This document shows positions 1 to 9,121 of a DNA stretch of 64,000 nt, piece after piece (within the stretch, counting starts at the first letter, position 1; the number at the start of each line of letters is the position of its first letter). A program made the translations under genes and the position numbers. The notes beneath the pieces were generated by a model. That model ran no database searches. It was not told where the DNA came from and was given only the letters and a program-made list of their open reading frames with translations. The DNA lies in assembly GCF_009674535.1 (NCBI RefSeq), contig NZ_WKJK01000020.1, positions 1 to 64,000 of the forward strand. The letters are read 5' to 3'. This DNA is from Duganella guangzhouensis (GTDB lineage: Bacteria; Pseudomonadota; Gammaproteobacteria; Burkholderiales; Burkholderiaceae_D).

Positions 1-2438
1 CCTGCCGCCGCGCGCCCCAGCGCTGCATCGCCCGCTGCGGCCCGGCCGCGCGTGGCATCAGTCGCCATCGCCGCGCCGCCCGCGCTGGACGACATCGCTA
101 TCGTGTTGCCGAGCGTGGCGGTGCCGTGGATGGTGCCGATTTCCTGCTGGCCCGGCGCGCGCAGTTTGCTGCCGTTGAGCGTGAGTGCGAGCGCCGGCCG
201 CGCGCTGGTGCCGGACAACGTGCCGTTGGCTTGCAGCGCGCCGCCGAACTGCGGCCCGAGCGCACCCAGTTGCGGCGCATCCAGCTTCCACTCCAGCTTA
301 TCCAGCGCGCTGCCGAAACTGCCCTTGGCTTGCAGGCTGTTCGACGCCAGATGCAGATCCACATCCGCATTGCTGATCGCGCCCTTGGTCGCGGTCAGCT
401 TCGCATAGCCAGACAGCGGCGCGTTGGCAAACGTGGACGACTGCAAATCCAGATTCACGCTGGCGCGCCAATCCTGCGCCAACCGCGCCTCCGCGCTGAA
501 CGTGGCATTGACCGACCCCGCCTGCGCCGCGCCAAATGATGCGGGATTCAATCGCTGCAGGCTGCCATTCATCTTCAGCTCCGGCGTACCCTTGACCACA
601 GCCACATCGCCAGCCGCGTGCAACACACTGTCTGACGGGCGCTTGGCCGAGGCAAACGCCAGCCCGCGCGCATCGGCCTCAAAGCTGCTGCGCGGCGCTT
701 CCATGCTGCCGCTGAGCGCACCGCTGGCGGTGATGGCACCGAGCAGATCGCTGCTGATGGCCGACAGCTGGCGCGCATCGACCTTCCAGCGCAACTGCTC
801 GCCCGGCGCGCCGAAATTGCCGCTGATGTCGGCCGTGTTCTGCGCCAACGACAGGTGCGCATCCACGCCGCTGATGTGCTTAGCGTCCGCATTCAGCTTG
901 CCGTTGCCGGTGAGTGGCTGTCCCGCGATTTTGCTCGGTTTGATCTGGAAGCCCGCCGCCACCTGCCACGCCGGCGACAGCGCGCCGCTGGCGTTGATGT
1001 CCGCGTTCAGATCCGCAATCGGGTAGCCGGCGCCCAGCGCGGATGGATCGAAATGATCGGCGGTGAGCTTGGCGCTGAATTCCTGCTTGTCTTTCAGACT
1101 GGCCTTGCCGGTGGCGGTGATGCTGCCTTTCTTCGCCTGCAGACGGACCTGATGCAGCTGCAGTAGCGCGTCGGCCAGCGTGGCTTGCAGGTCGAGACGC
1201 AAGCCCTTGTCGGACAGGCTGGCGTTCAGCGATTGCTGTTTCGGCGTGCTGGCCAGCGCGATGTCGCCGGCGACGGCGGTTTTGTTGATGCTGGTGTGGA
1301 GGTTTTTCAGATCCAGACGGTCGGTGTGCAGCTTGAAGTTGGCGCTGTCGATACCAGCTTCCGGGCCGCTGCGGTCTACCTTGCCGCCGCCGGTGAATTT
1401 GCCGGCCGGGCCGAGGTCCAACAGCACGTTGTCCAGCAGCGAGGCGGTGAGCGTGCCGTCCAGGCGTCCGCTGAAGGCTTGCAGCGGCAGGGCACCCTGA
1501 TCCAGTGGACCGGCCTTGCCCTGGTTGAGCAAGGCGAACTGGCCGGACAGCTTTTGATCCTTGGCGATGGCGGCAGTCAGCTTCAGATTGAATTTGGCCT
1601 GCGGCCAGGTGGCGTCGAAGCCGGCGGGATCGAGATCGCGGCCGGTCAGGTCGATGGCGCGCAGGATGATGGCGTCGAACGGCGCCAGCGCCAGCGCGGC
1701 CTCGCCGCTCGCGCCGTTGGCCGCTGCCTGCAACTTCAGCTGCAACAGCGCCAGATCGCCGCTGGCCTGCACCGCCACCCGCGCCGCAGCAGCATCGCCA
1801 TAGGCCAGCGATGCCTTGCCCTGCAAAGCAAACGGCTTGGCGCCGGCGATCGACAGTTCGGCGGTGATATCGCCAAACGCCGTATGTGCCGACGCATCGC
1901 GCAACTGCCAGCGCGCGCGGTCGCCATCAAGCTTGAAGCGCAGGCGCTCGATCACATCGCTGCCGGTCTCGCTGCTGATGGTCAGCTTATCCAGCCGCCC
2001 ATCCGAAATACTCAGCTTGATCGGCGACGCCAGCGACGCTGGCATCTTCGACGGCTCCGATGGCCCGGTGCTCAACACCGTCAAACTGCGCGCATGCAGC
2101 TCGCTGATGGTCAGCCCCTCCGAAAAATACTGCAACGGCGACCAGTTGATATCGATCTGCTCCGCCGTCACCACCGTACCCTTGTCGCGATACACCAGCT
2201 TATCGATATGCATGCGGTGGTACAGCGAGCCGCTGACCCCAGTGACCGCAATCTGCCCGCCACTGGCATTGGACAGCCGCTGCACCAGCTGCTGCAAGGT
2301 CGACTCGCGCCCCAGCAGCCAGAACGCGCCAAACAGCAGCGCCACCAGCACGGCAAAGCCGATCGCCACCCGGCGCGGCCAGCGACGGCGTGCGACGACA
2401 GCTACGACAGGTTGAGGAGTGTCTTGTTGGTCAGCCAT
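1..2438 (-). CDS. tamB: Translocation and assembly module protein TamB (3' part outside the window)
   Basis: TamB is the inner-membrane-anchored, periplasm-spanning partner of the Omp85 protein TamA; AsmA-like family members act in outer-membrane biogenesis and lipid transport. The reading frame stays open from the ATG at 2438 to the window edge (about 812 codons). The N-terminus has basic residues (VVARRRWPRR) followed by one hydrophobic anchor (about residues 22-40). After that comes a long, low-complexity beta-rich region with repeated 'LQLHQVRLQAKKGSITATGK'-like strands and no cysteine, typical of TamB. The start overlaps the tamA stop (TGATG), so the two are translationally coupled. The conserved DUF490 C-terminus lies outside the window. 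Confidence 0.9.
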   Translation of the reverse strand, partial: MADQQDTPQPVVAVVARRRWPRRVAIGFAVLVALLFGAFWLLGRESTLQQLVQRLSNASGGQIAVTGVSGSLYHRMHIDKLVYRDKGTVVTAEQIDINWSPLQYFSEGLTISELHARSLTVLSTGPSEPSKMPASLASPIKLSISDGRLDKLTISSETGSDVIERLRFKLDGDRARWQLRDASAHTAFGDITAELSIAGAKPFALQGKASLAYGDAAAARVAVQASGDLALLQLKLQAAANGASGEAALALAPFDAIILRAIDLTGRDLDPAGFDATWPQAKFNLKLTAAIAKDQKLSGQFALLNQGKAGPLDQGALPLQAFSGRLDGTLTASLLDNVLLDLGPAGKFTGGGKVDRSGPEAGIDSANFKLHTDRLDLKNLHTSINKTAVAGDIALASTPKQQSLNASLSDKGLRLDLQATLADALLQLHQVRLQAKKGSITATGKASLKDKQEFSAKLTADHFDPSALGAGYPIADLNADINASGALSPAWQVAAGFQIKPSKIAGQPLTGNGKLNADAKHISGVDAHLSLAQNTADISGNFGAPGEQLRWKVDARQLSAISSDLLGAITASGALSGSMEAPRSSFEADARGLAFASAKRPSDSVLHAAGDVAVVKGTPELKMNGSLQRLNPASFGAAQAGSVNATFSAEARLAQDWRASVNLDLQSSTFANAPLSGYAKLTATKGAISNADVDLHLASNSLQAKGSFGSALDKLEWKLDAPQLGALGPQFGGALQANGTLSGTSARPALALTLNGSKLRAPGQQEIGTIHGTATLGNTIAMSSSAGGAAMATDATRGRAAAGDAALGRAAA

Positions 2439-4291
2439 CAGAACGTGAACCCCAGCGAGAAATGCAAACGATATTTATGCACCGCGTGGCCGTACGCCAC
2501 GTCGACATTGATCGGCCCCACAGGACTCTTCCAGCGCGCACCCACGCCGTAGCCCGACTTCGGACGCAAGGCGTTGAAGGTATCGCCGGCATTACCCGCG
2601 TCGTAGAACACCGCCGCGCCATACTGCGGCTTGAACCAGTACTGATACTCGGCGCTGGCGGTGGCCAGATAACGGCCGCCGGTAATCGCGTTGTCCACCG
2701 AAACGCCCAACTCCTGATAGCCATAACCGCGCACCGACTGATCGCCACCGGCGCGGAACAGATAGGTGGACGGCACGCCGTCCTTGTCGCGCGACGCCAG
2801 TGCCCCCAGCTCGGCGCGGAAGATCGCATTCGAACTGGCGCCCAGCGGCAGATACGCCACGCCGCGCGCATAACCGCGAATGAACGCCTCGTCGGTCAGC
2901 ACCGGCAGCAGCGCGCCGCCCAGCTGCGCGTTCAGCGCATAGCCCTTGGTCGGGAACAGCAGATTATCCAGCTTGCGCCAGGTGACGCCATAGGTCAGCG
3001 GCAAACTCTTGCTCTGGCTGGACGGGATACCGCCGATGGTCTTGGTCTCGGTCAGCAGCTCCAGCGTCAGGCTGCGCTCCTGCAGCGCCGTGCCCCAGGT
3101 GCGTTTGCCGGCGATGCTGGCCACGCTGGTCACTTCGCCCGAGACGTCGGTGCGCTCGAACGACGCGCCGATGCTGTCGTTGTAGCCGTCCGGCGTGACC
3201 GGGAAGTAGAAGTTGTTGGTGAAGGTCTGCTTCTTGGTCTCCATCGTCAGCGCGGTTTTCATGCGCAGACCGAATACCGACAGATCGTCATAGGTCAGCG
3301 AGGCGCGGTTACCGGTGTTGGTGGAATAACCCAGACCGGCACTGACGTTCTTGCGCTTGTTCTCGACCACCCGCACCAGCAGCGGCAACGGCGCCATCGG
3401 CGCGTTGGCATTCTGCTGCGGCGTGCTGGCGGCGGCGTCCAGCTGCTCGTTCAGAATCGCGCTGGTGTCGGCACTGACTTCCACGCTGGCGAAGTAGCCG
3501 GTGTCCTGCAGGCGCGATTGATACGATTGCAGCGCCGCCTCGCTGTAGTAGTCGCCGGCATGAATCTGATTCAGGTTGCTGATCACCGAGGCCGGATAGC
3601 GCTTCAGGCCTTCGATGCGCAATTCGCCGAAGCGCATCTCCGGCCCACTCTCGATCACCACCCGCAGATTGGCCTGATGCAGTTCCGGGTCCACCGTGGC
3701 CTGGCTGTCCACCAGTTGCGCGCGCGGATAGCGCGTCTGCACCACCGAGCGCAGAATGGCGCGCTTGGCCGACTCCCAGTTCTCCTGGCGGAATACCTCG
3801 CCTTTTTTCAGCGGCCAGCCGGCCTTCAGCGCCTCGACGTCAAAACGCTGGGTGGACGGCTGATCGAGATTGGCGGTGAAGCCCTCCAGCTGCAGATCGA
3901 TTTCGCCGACCCGCACCGGCTCGCCCGGCTCCACCTTGACCTGCACCACCGGCGCGGCAGCCTCGCGGTCGAAGGTCGCGCTCACCACCGGCGAATAGTA
4001 ACCGTCGGTGGCCACCAGGGTGCGGATCTGCTCCGGCGCCACCCGCACCAGGCGTTGCAGCTGTTCGCGGTCCATGCGCTCGTTGCCGCTAAAGCGCACC
4101 AGGTCCAGGTTATGCTCCAGCAGCGCGCGCACCTCGCTGGGCGCATCGATGCGGACCTCGTATTTGAGCCCATCGGCGGCCTGCGCCAGCGTGGCCAGCA
4201 GGGCCGCAACCAGGCAGGCGGACCCTTTTGTCACAACTTGTGCCAAAATTCGTGATCCTGTCCGTTTTTTTGCTGGCGATGCCGGTAACAT
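2438..4291 (-). CDS. tamA: Outer-membrane assembly protein TamA (Omp85 family)
   Basis: 617 residues, close to the usual TamA length. A signal peptide (KKR n-region, then ACLVAALLATLAQA) is followed by POTRA-type domains to about residue 290. The C-terminal half is a beta-barrel of the surface-antigen/Omp85 type, with typical strands (SAGLGYSTNTGNRASL, FRAGGDQSVRGYGYQELG) and a terminal Phe (SLGFTF). VRGY is the conserved lid-loop motif of the family. The ATG at 4291 has a GGAG Shine-Dalgarno 5-6 bases upstream. It forms the tamA-tamB operon with the downstream gene and is divergent from queC. Its role is insertion or assembly of outer-membrane proteins together with TamB. Confidence 0.93.
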   Translation of the reverse strand: MLPASPAKKRTGSRILAQVVTKGSACLVAALLATLAQAADGLKYEVRIDAPSEVRALLEHNLDLVRFSGNERMDREQLQRLVRVAPEQIRTLVATDGYYSPVVSATFDREAAAPVVQVKVEPGEPVRVGEIDLQLEGFTANLDQPSTQRFDVEALKAGWPLKKGEVFRQENWESAKRAILRSVVQTRYPRAQLVDSQATVDPELHQANLRVVIESGPEMRFGELRIEGLKRYPASVISNLNQIHAGDYYSEAALQSYQSRLQDTGYFASVEVSADTSAILNEQLDAAASTPQQNANAPMAPLPLLVRVVENKRKNVSAGLGYSTNTGNRASLTYDDLSVFGLRMKTALTMETKKQTFTNNFYFPVTPDGYNDSIGASFERTDVSGEVTSVASIAGKRTWGTALQERSLTLELLTETKTIGGIPSSQSKSLPLTYGVTWRKLDNLLFPTKGYALNAQLGGALLPVLTDEAFIRGYARGVAYLPLGASSNAIFRAELGALASRDKDGVPSTYLFRAGGDQSVRGYGYQELGVSVDNAITGGRYLATASAEYQYWFKPQYGAAVFYDAGNAGDTFNALRPKSGYGVGARWKSPVGPINVDVAYGHAVHKYRLHFSLGFTF

Positions 4292-4382
4292 GAGACTCCA
4301 TCAAGGTGTACGCTAATGTGCATGTTACCGGATTGCCCCAAAAGATGGCGTACTAATAATATTGCTTCATCTGGAAAGAACT

Positions 4383-5090
4383 ATGCTGCCTACCGATTCC
4401 GCCCTGGTCCTGTTTAGCGGAGGTCAAGACTCCACCACCTGCCTGGCCTGGGCATTGAAAAATTACGCGCGCGTTGAAACCATCGGTTTCGATTACGGCC
4501 AGCGTCACGCCGTTGAATTGACCGTGCGTCCCAAGCTGCTGCAAAGCCTGCGCGAGCACAACGCCGGCTGGAACGCCAGGCTGGGCGAAGACCATATGAT
4601 CGACCTGTCGCTGATTTCGGCCATCTCGCACACCGCGATGACCCACGACATCGCGATCGAAACCCAGGCCAACGGCCTGCCCAACACCTTTGTCCCCGGC
4701 CGCAACCTGATGTTCATGACGGTGGCTGCCACCGTCGCCTATCGGCGTGGCCTGACGGTGCTGGTGGGCGGCATGTGCGAGACCGACTTCTCCGGCTATC
4801 CGGACTGCCGCGACGACACCATGAAGGCGCTGCAGGTGGCGCTCAATCTCGGCATGGACACCCGCTTCAAGCTGGAGACGCCGCTGATGTGGCGCGATAA
4901 AAAGCAGACCTGGGAACTGGCCATGGAACTGGGTGGCCAGCCGCTGGTGGACCTGATCCGCGACGGCACCCACACCTGCTATCTGGGTGAGCGCGGCGCG
5001 CTGCACGACTGGGGGTATGGCTGCGGCACCTGCCCGGCCTGTGCGCTGCGGGCGCGTGGTTATCGGCAGTTTGTGGGCGCCGAGGTGTAA
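4383..5090 (+). CDS. queC: 7-cyano-7-deazaguanine synthase QueC
   Basis: ATP-dependent conversion of 7-carboxy-7-deazaguanine to preQ0, a step of queuosine (tRNA modification) biosynthesis. The N-terminal PP-loop signature [10 protein letters not shown] is near residues 10-19. The C-terminal zinc-binding cysteines are visible in HTCYLGERG and YGCGTCPAC. Length is 235 residues from the ATG at 4383, which has GGAAAG upstream; an in-frame TTG at 4362 has no such site. The next gene starts directly after the stop codon, suggesting co-transcription. I see no preQ1 riboswitch in the 91-base leader. Confidence 0.94.
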   Translation: MLPTDSALVLFSGGQDSTTCLAWALKNYARVETIGFDYGQRHAVELTVRPKLLQSLREHNAGWNARLGEDHMIDLSLISAISHTAMTHDIAIETQANGLPNTFVPGRNLMFMTVAATVAYRRGLTVLVGGMCETDFSGYPDCRDDTMKALQVALNLGMDTRFKLETPLMWRDKKQTWELAMELGGQPLVDLIRDGTHTCYLGERGALHDWGYGCGTCPACALRARGYRQFVGAEV

Positions 5091-8000
5091 ATGCCCACTC
5101 ACACCCCGGCACGGCTGCGCCGCCTGCTGCAGGATCTGCTCTCGCCGGGCGTCCTGCCAGTGCTGGTGCTGAGTGGCTGCCTGGGTGTGACGGCGCTGTT
5201 GTGGCATAGCGCCACGGCGGACGCCGAGCAGGACGCGCAGGCCGATTTCGATGGCCGGGTGCGTGAGCTGGTCAATAATCTGGACCAGCGCATGCAAACC
5301 TATGTGCAGGCGCTGTACGGCGTGCAGGGACTATTCGCCAGCTCGCGGGAAGTCGACCGCGACGAGTTCCGCACCTACCTCACCGGGCAGGAACTGAACC
5401 GCCATTTCCCCGGCGTGCATGGTGTCGGCTACATGCAGCTGGTGGGGGAGCAGCAAGTCGCGCCGCATGAAGCGCTGGTGCGGCGCCAGGGTTATCCCGA
5501 CTATCACATGTTCCCGGACGGGACGCGGCCGTGGTACGCGCCCATCGTCTACCTTGAACCGTTCAACGAAAACAATCGCCGCGCGTTCGGCTTCGATGCC
5601 GCTTCCGAGCCGCAGCGGCGCGTTGCGCTGGAACAGGCGCGCGACTCCGGCCAGCCGACCATGAGCGCGAAAATCCGGCTGGTGCAGGAAACCGGCACGC
5701 AGCCGCAAGCCGGCTTCCTGGTCGTGCTGCCGGTGTATAACCATCCGCAGCCGACCGGCAGCCTGGCCGAACGCCGCGCCGCCATCAACGGCTGGGTGTA
5801 TGCGCCGTTCCGCACCGGCGATCTGATGGCCGGTCTGGGCGGGCCGCGCGCCGCCGCGCTGGATATCGAAGTGTATGACGGCGATGCCATCACGCCGGAG
5901 GCGCTGATGTATGACAGCGTGCCGAATGCCAGCCAGCGGCTGCGTTCCACGCGCCAGCAGATCAGCATCGCCAACCATCGCTGGACGCTGCGCATTTCGA
6001 TGCTGCCGACGGTAGCGTCTGCGCGCAGCGACAGGGCGCAGCAGATCGTGCTGTTCGGGGTGGCGCTGAGCGCCTTGTTGACGTGGTTGACCTGGTTGTT
6101 GGCGCGCGGCCGCGTGCGTGCGCGCCGGGCTTTGGAACGCAGCCGCGCGCTGGCCGATGAACTGAAGGAAGGCCAGACTACGCTGATGGTGGTGGCCGAC
6201 AGCGCGCAGCGCAGCCAGGCGGTGTTGCGCAGCATTCTGGACTCCACCATTGACGGCATCCTGGTCGACAATCTGCGCGGCACGGTGCTGAACTCCAACC
6301 GCCGCTTCCGCGAACTGTGGAATGTGCCGGAATACCTGGACTGGCAAAGCGACGGCGCGGTGTTGATGGAGCATATGTGTGCGCAGCTGCGCCATCCGGA
6401 TTGCGGCTTGCGGCTGGACGAGCCGGCGCAACTGGCGTTGCCCGGACTGCAGCGCGGCATGCCGCTGACCGAGGAGCTGGAAGTGCTGCTGCTGAAGGAT
6501 GGCCGCGTGATCGAAAAGCACACGCGCGGCCTGCAGTTGGGCAGCGAGCCGGCGCGCATCTGGTCGTTCCGCGACATCACCGAGCGTACCCAGATCGAGC
6601 AGCGCGAGCAGACCCGCCGTCATGTGCTGGAACTGCTGGCCACCGGCGCACCGCTGCAAACCATCCTGGAGAGCGTGGTCACCGGCGTCGAGGCGGCCAA
6701 TGAGGACATGTTGTGCAGCGTGCTGCTGCTGGACGAGCAGGGCGAGCATCTGCTGGTGGGTGCGGCGCCCAGCCTGCCGGCCTTCTTCAACGCCGCCGTG
6801 CATGGCAAATCGATCCACAGCGGCCTGGGGGCCTGCGGCGACGCGGTGCGCTCGCGCAGCCGGGTGATCGTCGAAGATATCCGCAACGCGCCGTCGTGGG
6901 CCGAGCATCGCGACCTGGCGCTGCAGGCGCGGCTGGGGTCATGCTGGTCCGATCCGATCGTCAGCACCAATGGCGCGGTGCTGGGCACCTTCGCGATTTA
7001 CCACCGCGATGCGCGCTTGCCCAGCCTGGCGAATATCGCGCTGATCGAACAGGCGTCGCGGCTGGCCGGCATCGCCATCGAACAGGCGCAGGCTGCGGTG
7101 GCGCTGCGCGCCGGTGAAGCGCGCTTCCGCAGCCTGTACGACCACGCGCCGGTGGCGCTGTGGGAGCAGGACTGGTCGGCGGTGCGTGGCGCGCTGGCCG
7201 AGCTGGAACTGTCCGGCATCGACGACCTGGCCGCTTACCTGCAGGCCAACCCCAGCCAGCTGCGGCGGCTGGCATCGCTGGTGCGCATCGTCGATTGCAA
7301 TGCGGCGGCGCTGGAGCAGGTGGCGGCGCCGTCCGGCCGCAAGGACATGTCGGCGTTGACGCTGGCGCAGAATTTCGACGCCGCCGCCATGCCCAATTTC
7401 GCGCGCGCGCTGACCGCGCTGGCGCAGGGCCAGCACTTCTACGCCTGCGAGGGCAGCTTCGAACGGCTGGACGGCGTGGCGCGCCTGAACGAACTGACGC
7501 TGCTGGTGATGCCGGGCCATACGCACAGCCTGGACTTCGTCATCGTCTCGACGCTGGACATCACCGAGCGCCGTCGCATGAACGACGAGCTGCGGGTGCT
7601 GGCCACCACCGACTTCCTGACCGGGTTGCCGAACCGGCGCGAATTCATGGGCCGGCTGGATGAGGAACAGGGCCGGCTGCAGCGCGACATCAGCGCCTGC
7701 GCCGCCGTGCTGCTGCTGGACATCGACCACTTCAAGCGCATCAACGACGAATACGGCCACGCCGCCGGCGATGCCGTGCTGCGCCAGCTGGCCGACGTGA
7801 TGCGCGACAGCCAGCGCAAGATCGACATGCTGGGCCGCATCGGCGGCGAGGAATTTGCCCTGCTGTTGCCGGGCACCGCGCTGGATGCGGCGGCGGTGTT
7901 TGCCGAGCGGCTGCGGCTGCGGGTGGAGCAGACGCCGATGCGGCTGGATGATGGCTTGGTGCTGAAGGTCACAGTCAGCATCGGCATCGCGGCGCTGGGC

Positions 8001-8144
8001 GGCAAGGCACCGGGTGGTGCGTCCGCGCTGAGCCGGGCCGATCAGGCGCTGTACTGCGCCAAGCGTGGCGGCCGCAACCGGGTGGAACTGATGGATGTCG
8101 AGGCGGATCGGCCGGGGCTTCAAGTCCCGGCCGCTTCCGATTGA
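5091..8144 (+). CDS. Membrane-bound diguanylate cyclase (CHASE-PAS-GAF-PAS-GGDEF)
   Basis: 1017 residues. A transmembrane segment (about 17-38) is followed by a periplasmic CHASE sensor domain (about 65-275), which includes the conserved VVLPVYNH-type strand. A second transmembrane segment (about 322-342) leads to a cytoplasmic PAS (about 380-500), a GAF (about 520-665), a second PAS-like region (about 680-840) and a GGDEF domain. The active site is GGEEF at 918-922, preceded by DFLTGLPNRREF. An RxxD inhibitory site (RKID, 909-912) lies five residues before it, so product feedback is expected. No EAL domain is present. It should make c-di-GMP in response to an extracytoplasmic ligand, possibly a cytokinin-like or peptide signal as known for CHASE domains. 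It begins right after the queC stop. Confidence 0.9.
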   Translation: MPTHTPARLRRLLQDLLSPGVLPVLVLSGCLGVTALLWHSATADAEQDAQADFDGRVRELVNNLDQRMQTYVQALYGVQGLFASSREVDRDEFRTYLTGQELNRHFPGVHGVGYMQLVGEQQVAPHEALVRRQGYPDYHMFPDGTRPWYAPIVYLEPFNENNRRAFGFDAASEPQRRVALEQARDSGQPTMSAKIRLVQETGTQPQAGFLVVLPVYNHPQPTGSLAERRAAINGWVYAPFRTGDLMAGLGGPRAAALDIEVYDGDAITPEALMYDSVPNASQRLRSTRQQISIANHRWTLRISMLPTVASARSDRAQQIVLFGVALSALLTWLTWLLARGRVRARRALERSRALADELKEGQTTLMVVADSAQRSQAVLRSILDSTIDGILVDNLRGTVLNSNRRFRELWNVPEYLDWQSDGAVLMEHMCAQLRHPDCGLRLDEPAQLALPGLQRGMPLTEELEVLLLKDGRVIEKHTRGLQLGSEPARIWSFRDITERTQIEQREQTRRHVLELLATGAPLQTILESVVTGVEAANEDMLCSVLLLDEQGEHLLVGAAPSLPAFFNAAVHGKSIHSGLGACGDAVRSRSRVIVEDIRNAPSWAEHRDLALQARLGSCWSDPIVSTNGAVLGTFAIYHRDARLPSLANIALIEQASRLAGIAIEQAQAAVALRAGEARFRSLYDHAPVALWEQDWSAVRGALAELELSGIDDLAAYLQANPSQLRRLASLVRIVDCNAAALEQVAAPSGRKDMSALTLAQNFDAAAMPNFARALTALAQGQHFYACEGSFERLDGVARLNELTLLVMPGHTHSLDFVIVSTLDITERRRMNDELRVLATTDFLTGLPNRREFMGRLDEEQGRLQRDISACAAVLLLDIDHFKRINDEYGHAAGDAVLRQLADVMRDSQRKIDMLGRIGGEEFALLLPGTALDAAAVFAERLRLRVEQTPMRLDDGLVLKVTVSIGIAALGGKAPGGASALSRADQALYCAKRGGRNRVELMDVEADRPGLQVPAASD

Positions 8145-8147
8145 AAC

Positions 8148-8540
8148 TTAGACCGGCTGTTGCAGCGTCGCTTGCAGGCGTTGCTTGCGAGGGCGGCTGA
8201 CCAGCAGCCAGTACAGCGCGAACGGAATCAGCAGTGGCAGCAGCAGGGGCGAGATCACCGCCAGCACGATGGTGGCCGCCAGCGCCACACCGGCCACCGC
8301 CAGCACGCCGAGGCTGGCGAACAGCACACACAGGAAAATCCCCACACAGGTCATGATCAGGCCGGCCAGCAGCATGCCGGCGCCGCCAAACAGCACACTC
8401 AGCACCGCGCCCAGCGGGCCGTCGAATTCATCGCCATCGATATTGATGTGCATAGTGTCGCCCAGCACCGACTGCCAGACGGCAATGACGAGCAGGAAAA
8501 TGAAGGCTGCGAAGACCAGTTTTTTTGCGTTGATGTTCAT
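8148..8540 (-). CDS. Hypothetical small multi-pass membrane protein
   Basis: 130 residues. There is one N-terminal hydrophobic segment (about 9-27), an acidic loop (NIDGDEFDG), then two or three long hydrophobic stretches (about 44-75 and 80-115) rich in Leu, Ala and Val. The tail is basic (SRPRKQRLQ). I recognise no catalytic motif and cannot name a family. It ends 4 bases past the convergent diguanylate cyclase stop, so the two transcripts must meet here. Confidence 0.7.
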   Translation of the reverse strand: MNINAKKLVFAAFIFLLVIAVWQSVLGDTMHINIDGDEFDGPLGAVLSVLFGGAGMLLAGLIMTCVGIFLCVLFASLGVLAVAGVALAATIVLAVISPLLLPLLIPFALYWLLVSRPRKQRLQATLQQPV

Positions 8541-8658
8541 GGCGTACCCCGATGTGTTTGTTATCGAATGCCGTTTGGCATGATCGAACTGTATCGGCGC
8601 GCTGCCTCAGCAACCATCGGATTGCGACAGACCGGCAAAATCGCGGCACAGGCGGTGC

Positions 8659-8754
8659 AAATCCGGGGTCAGGTCCATCATTTCTACACGGGCTCTGCTG
8701 TGGCGACCGCCACAGCAGAGCCCGTGTAGAAATGATGGACCTGACCCCGGATTT
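8659..8754. repeat. Perfect 96-bp palindrome (47-bp arms, 2-base centre)
   Basis: Bases 8659-8705 are the exact reverse complement of 8708-8754, with AC at the centre. The arms begin AAATCCGGGGTCAGGTCC and end CTGCTGTGGCG. Such a structure can extrude as a cruciform or fold into a 47-bp RNA hairpin. It sits between two divergent genes. The GGGGTCAGGTCC motif looks like REP or miniature-transposon ends associated with Y1/IS200-type transposases, but this is from memory and was not searched. No transposase is nearby. Confidence 0.9.
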
Positions 8755-8760
8755 AAGTCC

Positions 8761-8788
8761 TTGATTTAAAGATATGGTGGTCTAAACT
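8761..8788 (+). promoter_or_regulatory. Possible sigma-70 promoter
   Basis: TTGATT (8761-8766) and TAAACT (8783-8788) are separated by 16 bases, just downstream of the palindrome and 32 bases upstream of the small ORF at 8821. The match is partial. Confidence 0.3.
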
Positions 8789-8820
8789 GATAATCTCACT
8801 GGCTCATGGAGGACATGAAC

Positions 8821-9063
8821 ATGGCTTGGCTAGCAATGAGCGAGGGGCAATCGATCCCTTCGGCACCGAAATGTATACGGCGCCAGCGTAGCGCCCAGCG
8901 CCTGTCCGGCGGTGGCCCTAAAGGCCCGCCTTCGGCGCCGCCCACGATACCGCCTATTATCATTACGCCGTTCAGCTATCAGATGCCTGAGCCCGCCATC
9001 GATCCGCGCGTCACGCCGCTGAAACCGCCTATTGCCGAGCGGCCGCCTTGTATCACTTGCTAG
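8821..9063 (+). CDS. Hypothetical proline-rich small protein
   Basis: 80 residues from the ATG at 8821, chosen because GGAGGA lies 7 bases upstream; in-frame ATGs at 8806 and 8815 are too early or too close to that site. Pro, Ile and Arg are abundant (SAPPTIPPIIITPF, VTPLKPPIAERPP) and the protein ends in CITC. There is no signal peptide or membrane segment and I recognise no family. A strong ribosome-binding site, a possible promoter and a following terminator support a real gene. Composition alone would also allow a spurious ORF. Confidence 0.5.
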   Translation: MAWLAMSEGQSIPSAPKCIRRQRSAQRLSGGGPKGPPSAPPTIPPIIITPFSYQMPEPAIDPRVTPLKPPIAERPPCITC

Positions 9064-9086
9064 AGTTGTTGCTGTCGGTAAAAGAC

Positions 9087-9115
9087 AAAGCCCGCTTGTA
9101 TTGCGGGCTTTTTGT
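9087..9115. terminator. Bidirectional Rho-independent terminator
   Basis: AAAGCCCGC (9087-9095) pairs with GCGGGCTTT (9103-9111) around a 7-base loop. Ts follow on the plus strand and As precede it, so it can serve both the small ORF (plus) and the convergent porin gene (minus). Confidence 0.8.
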
Positions 9116-9121
9116 TTGTCT

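Noticed and set aside
2390-4255. Long plus-strand frame opposite tamA
   Set aside because: Antisense to a clear Omp85-family gene; His/Arg/Gln-rich composition is typical of a shadow frame.
4292-4382. Possible preQ1 riboswitch upstream of queC
   Set aside because: No C-rich stem-loop plus A-rich tail with a conserved CTA pattern is visible; the leader only shows a normal ribosome-binding site.
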